DNA from: Sarcocystis neurona
Lineage: Eukaryota > Apicomplexa > Conoidasida > Eucoccidiorida > Sarcocystidae
NCBI GenBank assembly: GCA_000727475.1
Contig: KL647289.1
Location: forward strand, 3,910,019 to 3,974,018
DNA length: 64,000 nt
Direction of reading: 5' to 3'
The translations under genes were made by a program, and so were the position numbers. Under the pieces are notes generated by a model. That model was not told where the DNA came from. It searched no databases and was given only the letters and a program-made list of their open reading frames with translations. Positions 58,401 to 64,000 of this stretch are shown here, one piece after another. Each line of letters opens with the position of its first letter. The stretch's first letter is position 1.

Positions 58401-61198
58401 ACAGCAGCAAGTTCCAGGCGACGTTCGAGGCTGCGAGTGCTGCGACGACGCAGAATCTCTGCCGGAGCAGCACCACCGGACACGCTGCTGCTTCGAATTG
58501 ATGGCAAGCGCCGACGCAGAGTCAACTTAACCTGCAGCCTCTCCTCGCGTTTTGAACGCGCCTCCTGCCGCTGCAACTGCTGCGACTGCTGCTCCCACTC
58601 CAATGGCAGATGCGGCTCCTGACGCTGCAGCTGCTGGTGCTGCAATCCCTGCCTCAGTTGTCCCGGCACCTCGCGCTGCTCGAACACCTGCTGCTCCTGC
58701 AGTCGCTCTGGACGCCGTCCTGCTAGGCGATTCGCTAGACGAACACTCCCGTAAGCCGCCTGCTGCTGGGCAGCGAAGAAAGTACGCTGCTCCTGTCGAA
58801 CAGAGAAAGAGAAACCTAAGAGGGAATTCTGCTGCACCTGTGAGGAATTCTCATCATCGTTTGCTGCTTCTCGTGCACCTACCTTACTCTGATGAACGGA
58901 CTGCTGCGGCTGCCAACGTAGTTCCCTATACACTTCCGCTCCTTGTGTCTGCTGCCAGCACAGCCGCTCCTGCTTCTTCAACAAAACCTGTTCCGTCACC
59001 TGTTGAGCCTGCTGTGATTGCTGCGCCTGTTGCGGAAGCTGTTGGTGCTGCAGAATTGACTGCTCCTGCAGATACTGCTGCTCCTGCTGCTGTTGCGGGA
59101 CCTGCTGATGCACGTGCTGCACTGAGTGCTGCTGCTGTGTGTAAGGCTGCTGTTGCAGCAGATGCGTGTTGTCCCTCTCTTTGTCGGACAGCAGCCAAGC
59201 AGCAGCAAAACCTTTGCTGCAGCCCACAGTGCGTGACGCTCTGGCTTCCGCTCTCCACCAGAAAAATCTGCTGCTGCTGCTTGCGGCTGTTGCTGTTGCG
59301 GCGCCACCTTCCGCAGCAAACACAACCTCTTTCGTTGCCGTTGCGCCCTCCTGCGCCGAGCAGATACACACAGACGGCAGCAACTCGCTCTCCGGCCACA
59401 AAGAAGAGGGTATCCCAGCTGCGGCAAATGGCTGTCCGTTGCTGCTGTCGTTGATGCAGCCCCCTCCCGCTGCAGAATTCGATCCTCCGCGCAACAGTGA
59501 GGACGACCGCAGGAGCTGCTGCACCGGCGACGGGCGTTCTACCGCGCCCCCCTGCTGCAGTTGCTGTTGCAGCAACACTGGTGCGTTCTCACGCGGCACC
59601 TCTAGCCGGTGACGAAAGCGCTGCAACCCCAGAAGGCTCCTCCTTGCTTTCGCTTCCCCATGTCTGTCTCGTGCCGCTGTGTCCTGCGCCGCTGAGGCCT
59701 GCCCTGCCCGTGTAAACTGGCTGTCTCCTGTTGCTGCTTCTTCTACTGCGCCTACGACCACTCCTCTAGCATGTGGTGCCGCGTGTGCTTTCCTTGACGG
59801 TGATACTGCTCCGCCGACTCCTCGCGGTGCTGTGGCTCCAGCCACTTTGCCTGCTGCTGCTCCTGAGAAAGACGGTGCGTGAAAAGTGAACGAAGACGAC
59901 TGTAACAGCAGCTTCTCATCATCCTCAGCAGCCGCCTGCGCCTCTGACGTGGTCTCCTTACTACGTCGTCTGCGCAGCGCTGGGGGCCAGGAAAGCTTCC
60001 ACACAGAAGCAATCGGCTTGCTTCGTCCTTCTGTTGCACTTGCTGCTCTTGCTAGAGATGCGGCTGCTGCCACACCTGGCCCTCTCTTGGTCTGCCAACC
60101 GCCTGCGCTTGTGCGTCCGACGCCGTACTGAAGAAATTGTCTTTCTTCCTCACTTAGTACGGCTGCTGAAGCTTCAGCGTCTGCGGCTTCTTCGTCGTCC
60201 CCAGCACGCGTTGCCTGCTGCTGCTGCTGCTTTGAAGGCAGGTCAATTGCGAAAGAAACACGTAAGTTTTTCTTCGAATCTGCTCTCCTCGTCTGCTGCC
60301 GTATTGCTCCGGCTGGCCACTCTGCTGCTGTACTCCCTGCTGCTGACACCGGACCTCCCACTCCAGGAGCAGGAGGAGGTGCTCGTCTCCGGTCGCTGGT
60401 GCTGCCGCAGTTGTAGAAGGGAAAAGTGGGGCTCCGGTCGTTCAGCCTCCCTGTCTCGCCGCTTGTTAAAGATGAAGAGCGAGCGGGAGGCAGACCTCTA
60501 CTCACACCGCCGCTGGCGGCCTTTTGCAGCAGCAGTCCTCGCTTTGCACTGCTGCCTCTGCCGTGAGTTCTAACGCATTCTTGTGTGCTGCCACTTACCC
60601 TGGGGACGCCTTTGTATGCCAGCAGACTGCTCTTTGTCTGGGGCCGTCCTCTGCTGCTGCTGTAGCCGTCCCTGAGTAAACTGATGACGCGTCCCCCTGC
60701 AGCGCCAGCTGCTCCCCCTACAGGAAGAGCGCTGCCTTGCACCGCTTGCCTTTGGGAAGCCACAGTTGAAAGTCTTCCTCGGTTCAATGGCTGCGGCCTC
60801 TGCTCGAAAAGCTGCTCCTGCCCGAAAGACACCTGCCCTTGGTGCGTATAAATGAGTTGCTGCTTCCGGCCGTCCTGCTGGTGTGATAGCTGCTGCTGGT
60901 ACGGCAGGACCTGGGTCTGCTCCCGGACAGAAAAAGAGTCGGCGCGTAACACTGTGTGTTTGCGCAGTGGCGGCGACGGAGAGCGGGTCGAGTGGAGAGA
61001 AGACGCATGCGCTGGTCTTCCTCTCCCTTTCGTTGTTGCTGCTGTTGCTGCTGTTGCGGGTGCGGCTGCTGTTGCTGACGGGGAGGGGTGAAAGTGAACT
61101 GCGAAGGGCCGGCGCTGCGGCAGGGGCCACGCTCGTCCCATTACAGAGTAGGAACTTGTGGCAGGCAGTTGCTGATGCGCTGCATTTCTAGAACTCAA
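52493..61198 (-). CDS. Giant Ala/Gln/Ser-rich protein, coiled-coil-like, unidentified
   Basis: An uninterrupted minus-strand frame of 2901 codons. The first codon is TTG; the first ATG is at 61139-61141, giving about 2882 residues if the start is in this exon. No catalytic domain, signal peptide or membrane segment is visible. Residues 1-670 are basic and Ser/Arg/Ala-rich; about 676-960 Gln-rich; the middle mixes Ala, Ser and Glu. Three Ala/Arg/Glu segments with helical periodicity lie near residues 2110-2180 (for example RAAQRASATRTAAARAAVE), 2340-2400 (ADARMREAYAADRAAEAAA) and 2600-2660. Acidic blocks occur near 2040-2090 and a short conserved-looking motif (KRYATEFLLEEEVEEP) near 2440. The pattern suits a cytoskeletal or scaffold protein, but that is inference. 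Upstream donors near the stop leave room for extra 3' exons. CAG sense agrees with the minus strand along the whole length. Confidence 0.7.
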   Translation of the reverse strand: MSSRNAAHQQLPATSSYSVMGRAWPLPQRRPFAVHFHPSPSATAAAPATAATAATTKGRGRPAHASSLHSTRSPSPPLRKHTVLRADSFSVREQTQVLPYQQQLSHQQDGRKQQLIYTHQGQVSFGQEQLFEQRPQPLNRGRLSTVASQRQAVQGSALPVGGAAGAAGGRVISLLRDGYSSSRGRPQTKSSLLAYKGVPRVSGSTQECVRTHGRGSSAKRGLLLQKAASGGVSRGLPPARSSSLTSGETGRLNDRSPTFPFYNCGSTSDRRRAPPPAPGVGGPVSAAGSTAAEWPAGAIRQQTRRADSKKNLRVSFAIDLPSKQQQQQATRAGDDEEAADAEASAAVLSEEERQFLQYGVGRTSAGGWQTKRGPGVAAAASLARAASATEGRSKPIASVWKLSWPPALRRRRSKETTSEAQAAAEDDEKLLLQSSSFTFHAPSFSGAAAGKVAGATAPRGVGGAVSPSRKAHAAPHARGVVVGAVEEAATGDSQFTRAGQASAAQDTAARDRHGEAKARRSLLGLQRFRHRLEVPRENAPVLLQQQLQQGGAVERPSPVQQLLRSSSLLRGGSNSAAGGGCINDSSNGQPFAAAGIPSSLWPESELLPSVCICSAQEGATATKEVVFAAEGGAATATAASSSSRFFWWRAEARASRTVGCSKGFAAAWLLSDKERDNTHLLQQQPYTQQQHSVQHVHQQVPQQQQEQQYLQEQSILQHQQLPQQAQQSQQAQQVTEQVLLKKQERLCWQQTQGAEVYRELRWQPQQSVHQSKVGAREAANDDENSSQVQQNSLLGFSFSVRQEQRTFFAAQQQAAYGSVRLANRLAGRRPERLQEQQVFEQREVPGQLRQGLQHQQLQRQEPHLPLEWEQQSQQLQRQEARSKREERLQVKLTLRRRLPSIRSSSVSGGAAPAEILRRRSTRSLERRLELAAVGKKEGQERPGLYSPFEGVQPDCAQVWNSPLAGRSSSTDASLLRSPCDGVVVAARPAGASYSAAILQSAAQTAASSAGTSGADFKYSGARRSTALVGFSAGTTPSADGLLVAAPASPTDRWDNGRTGSADARTDTRFSHEQGSFRHLRSSSAGPWTPLSPLAAATASPLSSAAANRLPSRLAVAALGRPLLGAAATVDPAVAGALPAPPSAATAGAFAAAGDAGESDELPRTLTAFETGAAYTQAATTAPDQQRETAAALAAPRLIGRAISVEAAAARTPAEQVSPVSGEPTTAEPRPTLEPAAEGAADALGTLRRTTAGTPQGATARRVSGHAQGEIPSTVVELRAEPLGQKQPQNHLKSVDRRQQQYVRDEELYEQELQGQRRTERPERLQEQLRRQKLQQQDRKGVKQQNPEQRQEKACSEQGFVTGGEEVVDADRFPRSGTEEGRTTFVTEDLRRTSTAAAAPTSAGEGVTAPGAAVAKQASSTAAAGRSTKLPRQEQRGARALPETEQQKITAIEEQLAARRPEEDVEHSTASGKTYVFGQKKDYHSSGSNRFGSRKGSQHRNSSSRSTVGIKTPLPDNSRSSALDREASETRPVSPSLHSPPQRHKRRTDSLRFRPLCRLVSGCCRTPLPQRGAEDYQEQRQFQRRGSQNSNSSNTSSNSSSRLSTSSSRYSNGVRRSTNSTAGDERGGKGMRLSSFSSLIFVPRHAASSATAKAEDLAAAATAVERPAAVPAAVGTFSKGAAEGGEGTKTTPAAVRSGGTLGGVHAAATAEAKGGVVAPPKRSSKLHAVLSSVAAAVKRGSSSLGLTAGTRKQNRQDPVSVSNEQGTAAASIPSSSMAAAENPQEPEAPAVSPLRRAEAADASSAALRDPAANRNTRTANARATVDPTGADPLAAGTDGDGVDAASSAATGASKKHTTERRSAGGVGRDRGGEGREEALFGDKAAAESQGAAREDTATQEPEDDSRVLKCYSLPRDEEAQGCEGLYPVELSTVLSLDSQNSSALSCHSFSSNSFSENNIKATADAGPAARSAAPHHHPRAERRRDHEEAERAKDEHEKDEASAGAEEEPKDAEGQDEGEGTAAAGGEEVGSTEMEREGSLPTAGDPDETLEEQETAAVGTNEVATAAVVVENSESMIQPDGREEYFEEEVVGEVKLTGERRTRLREDARLHDMEAAIARRADSAERAAQRASATRTAAARAAVELAAAERMAATRAAQAEGAATRAAIAREALVQAAAVAEDETAEFEREEAGRKGRNAEAGKEQDAGYSGIHGAGRRPSVGSLRRRSTASSAGSAAPVVVEARGDRLVLGKPEVATVEPMRSQTAAAAGVPHARRGETPWTAGAPAYPERSRQSVGETTRDEDVDRGSEKRHYSWENLRYAYPVPASSSKHQGSATADGVAEKELPSRASTAAAAARVAKRASAAAIGAEDAAAAVARVADARMREAYAADRAAEAAAAAADAVREAAEFERERRQTEARFESRSSPNDSEADVSELKRYATEFLLEEEVEEPDSAAVVAAPAAPIGRGRLRDTLQRRSSSVRRPRHQGTLHHDVGAAAVQPQQEPADVSSSSIIPRRRGSRQRNSIAGARLPHRRQSQVLSREEELAAIAGEAPDLLEDDEDGAAVLARKAATESLHRRSSRRFGLTQPVRGSGAAADTAAAAAAQTAAVVATETAAAAVGARIAAAARDVAAAYAADAADAELSAAAEHAGAAAASSVKKQTRQQRHLGSQPAEQDGRKGKGKEGEGERGTSVFQEEEDAAAAAADERATTEAKLPPPHYRPSRSALPKYHRRPSSTQEQQPRWSMSAYGRGGEGFAGNAGGAGGPAERRLSAAEAAPRQSWTSLSQLRKDNREGDRRTTEKYEEIDGARKSRELEDEEKNREEHQREMLYRRSTQEKHLVRRLLRHRTLQSPLLTVPPPMELQASPVLQAVYSRGEGGAAEAVSKAAAEQSKMREGRD

Positions 61199-61606
61199 TC
61201 GTTTCTCCCTGAACGCCTCTTTCTGACACCTCGGTCCACGAGGAAGACACGAGGACAGAGTCTGTACTAAAGGTGGTGCGCGTCTTTAAGCTGTGGACGT
61301 CTAATGTTGACCGGTATCGCTTGCTTCGTTATCTCCCCGTTTCGTCGCTCCATTCGCCTGGGTTCCAGTGAATGTGAGAACAGGATGCTAAGCAGTTCTT
61401 TTGTGACTCCCTCTGCTCGTACTCTCTTCCGCGTAGCGTATGTGTAGCGTATGCAAGGACGCGTACGCTTGCTGGTTCACAGTCCCACCGCTTAAACAGA
61501 GGTGCTCCTTATATGCGTGGTTGGCAGTAGTCGGCATTTGTCCACATCCGGGAGACCTCAGATGTAAGCATTTGTTCTGCAATCACTTTCCCTTCTCGTT
61601 GATCAG

Positions 61607-62626
61607 CAACCTCTGCACTCATGCGAATTCCACCCAAACCTACAAAGCGATGTCACGTGCTACGACGCTGATGTGCACCTCGGCGGTTTACCCGACTTCG
61701 GTCGTCCTCCGCTATCCAGTATTCACCTACATGCAGGTGCACAGGCCAGGTGAATACGATTACATGTCCTCGCGACGAGACGCGCACGAAAAGGAGAAAC
61801 ATTAGAACGGAATATTCGTGATGGGGCGGTGAGTCAAAGTCAAGTAGCTCTACCTTCTATTCCTCTTTCCGCTTCATTATTTGTTTCCCATGTTTCCGGA
61901 ACTAGGGCGCGCACGCTGTTCAAGTGTATACAGGTATATGCAACTTTACACCGTTGTGAACCACCCGGAAGTAGACATGGACAACACCAAGTCAGGGGCA
62001 TTTATGTGCAACCGAGTGTCTGTGGAGATGCAGCCCACAACCGGGTCGCTGGACAAAACAAATTCTTTTTCACGGAAGACAGTGTGAGGATGCCAGTAGT
62101 TGTTTCTCTGTTCCTGGCGTGTCGACCCGCTGTAGCGCACCACCTGTGCTCTCGATTCACAGAGACTAGTTCTGCCTGCCGCGAAAACGACATCAAGGAG
62201 AGAAAAACCACCTGGGGGAACAAGCGAGATGATAGGGATGGGTCAGCCGCTGTCAAGAGTAAACTCTTCTCCGTATTTAAGTAGCAAACCCCAAAATCAC
62301 GAAGATATGGGACACGCCACGGTAGGCTTGATACAGTGGTGGAAACAAATCGAAAGCCGCCCCGCTACGGCTACCACTACTTCGATCAGTGCTCCCACGT
62401 GGCCAGTGATTTTTTACAACTCCAGGGGGAGAACGAGGAAGAGACGGTTGCCCTGATAATGGTAGTCTCAGTGGTCATGCAGGCAGTTCACGCTAGGCAG
62501 TGTGGTAGTCTTTTGTGCGGTAGTGTACCAGCAAGACGGGGCAGATCAGCTAGCTACACAAATCGGAACGGTTGGCGAAAATACGACGACCCATCCCTCC
62601 GCACCGCTGTGACATGGTGGCGTTAG
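61607..62626 (+). CDS. Last three exons of an unidentified spliced gene
   Basis: Three plus-strand exons join in phase: 61607-61749 (acceptor after CGTTGATCAG; donor GGCCAG|GTGAAT), 61934-62083 (acceptor GTGTATACAG; donor GACAGT|GTGAGG) and 62326-62626 (acceptor CACGGTAG; stop TAG). Together they encode 197 residues free of repeats, unlike the HAAR genes nearby. Readable segments are SCEFHPNLQSDVTCYDADVH and GGLPDFGRPPLSS (exon 1), YTVVNHPEVDMDNTKSGAF followed by MCNRVSV (exon 2), and RYGYHYFDQCSHVASDFL and GENEEETVALIMVV (exon 3). Several cysteines suggest a secreted or lumenal fold, and there is a loose likeness to Eimeria surface antigens, which I cannot confirm. The 5' end of the gene was not found; it may lie upstream of 61600 in the gap after the giant ORF's start. 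Confidence 0.4.
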
Positions 62627-62629
62627 GGC

Positions 62630-64000
62630 TTAAGAATGTGTGCCAATATGAACAAAAAGGCGAAACACTGAAAAGGGAACACCTACATAAGAACTGTGGT
62701 TCTCACCGGGCCACGACAGGAAAATACGCGGACCCACGTATAGTAGAGAATTTCGCGAAGGGAGAGCGCCTCATCAAAAGATAAAAAATTGGTCTGTTAC
62801 TTTCCCTTGACGAACTTATTTGTTGGCCTCGTCGCAACAAGATTTTACCAGTGGGAAGTGATGAGCCAGTGGAAGGAGGGCGCAGCGTCGCTCCCGTTCC
62901 CGACATGCGGCCGCAGGGAACTCGCTAAAGATGCATCGACCGCCGCAACACGTGGACTGTTTCACTTTTGATCTCAGCATTCCCTAGAACATAGTCTCTA
63001 CGGTGAAATCTCAAGTCAACAGGTGCGACCGGAATTTTCTGCCTCTATCTTGGGCTCTGCATGAACTGTACTCCCACTCGGAAGAATCGAAACTGCACAC
63101 AGCACCGTGACTAGCCACGTTCCTACGTGCAACTGTAACTTCGTCTTGCTGGTACTACGAATAGTCGAACTACGTCTACTACAGCTGCTGTTACCGATCT
63201 TAGCTTTCTTCAACGTGAGCTCCCACATTTCCTCTGCTGCTGTACGTACACGACTGTGGGAGTCTGCCCGCAATATCATGACGTCATCTCTCGTACGTGA
63301 CACGCCACTCACGTCACCCCGTCACCTGCCAAAGAGGCCTGAGAGTGATTCCAGCAGACAGGCCCCACCACGACAGCAGACGTTGACTGAAGATAAATGG
63401 TAGTGCTCGTACGTTTGTGCGCGACTACAGGCCTAACAGGGAATATGAAGAAAGCAGCACACCTCTCGGTCGCTACTGTGTATGTGGTACATACTCGCTT
63501 ACACCTCAGAGAAGATGCTTAAATTGCATTTACTTTCATGCATTTAGTTCACTTTCAATGCCTTACGACCGCACCACTCCCGTGTATACAAAAGTGCTCT
63601 CCCAGCGGGCCAAGCAGTGAGAGGAAGATAGAACAGGAGCGTGCGGTGTGGACATGGAAGAGCACTCTTCTTATATTGCAGTTAATGGCAACATGGACTC
63701 ACCTGTAGTTCTGCATGTCTATATGTGTGTGCGCTGCTCCCACCGTGTGCTAATAACACTACACAAACCTACCGACTCACGATTGAGGCAAAGATCCACG
63801 TGTGAGATTAGAGGTCTGCGCTTTTCGTTCAAAGGTCCTTTTGGGGAGCACTCATCGATGTGGAGATCTCTTCAGTACCTACCGTGCTACAGTAGACTGA
63901 TGTAGGCGTTCCCATCATTCACCGTCGGTTTTACCCTCGTGGTGGACGAAACCTATTCAATAAACAGAATCTGTTTGTCCGTATGGACCCGTACGCACGT
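62630..64000. other. Window end: a few exon-like frames, no supported gene
   Basis: Plus-strand frames at 62572-62784 (HKNCGSHRATTGKYADPRI) and 62789-62971 (FYQWEVMSQWKEGAASLPF) have ordinary composition and may be exons of another gene. On the minus strand a hydrophobic segment with a signal-peptide look (TWLVTVLCAVSILPSGS) lies at about 63060-63120. No splice chain was established and no family is recognised. Frames at 63417-63620 and 63648-63905 are also unassigned. Confidence 0.3.

Noticed and set aside
1..64000. Telomeric, rRNA or tRNA sequence
   Set aside because: I looked for TTTAGGG-type arrays, conserved rRNA words and tRNA T-arm/anticodon patterns and saw none that I could support.

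Overview
The window is apicomplexan nuclear DNA, most likely from an Eimeria species. Coding stretches are saturated with CAG-family trinucleotides that encode runs of Gln, Ala and Ser (homopolymeric amino-acid repeats, HAARs). Introns and intergenic DNA are rich in GTATAC-like words and short (TA)n tracts. Eukaryotic GTAAGT/GTGAGT donors and pyrimidine-AG acceptors are common, and bacterial operons, tRNA genes, rRNA genes and CRISPR arrays are absent. No species can be assigned from sequence reading alone.

Two genes are recognised firmly. UTP6, a small-subunit processome HAT-repeat protein, lies on the minus strand at 6789-11198 as one uninterrupted ORF more than twice the usual length because of repeat insertions. 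A five-exon WDR92/DNAAF10 (Monad) WD40 gene lies on the plus strand at 39899-46919; all exon junctions keep phase and the joined product aligns with the family end to end. Less certain is a two-exon minus-strand gene at 30078-32644 whose conserved blocks look like a TOG/HEAT domain (CLASP/TOGARAM type) interrupted by Ser/Asn and Ala runs. Two giant repeat-rich proteins of unknown function lie on the minus strand at 25384-29442 and 52493-61198.

Layout: 1-6.7 kb, gene-poor with a few exon-like segments on the minus strand; 6.8-11.2 kb UTP6; 11.2-17.4 kb CAG-rich exon fragments, a long purine-rich stretch and a (TAG)n tract; 17.4-19.6 kb intergenic; 19.6-20.7 kb a probable minus-strand spliced gene; 21.4-23.5 kb a probable plus-strand gene of many short exons; 24.5-32.9 kb minus-strand repeat-rich genes; 33-39.9 kb intergenic with an (ATC)n-like tract and tandem repeats; 39.9-46.9 kb WDR92; 46.9-52.4 kb mostly intergenic with a (GAT)n-like tract and a few candidate exons; 52.5-61.2 kb the giant ORF; 61.6-62.6 kb the last three exons of an unidentified plus-strand gene; then no supported gene to the end.

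In the long repeat-rich ORFs the coding strand carries CAG rather than CTG, so I used that orientation as a weak guide to the strand of unidentified loci. The firm genes serve ribosome biogenesis (UTP6) and axonemal dynein assembly (WDR92); the TOG candidate may be cytoskeletal. Nothing shows them acting as one system.
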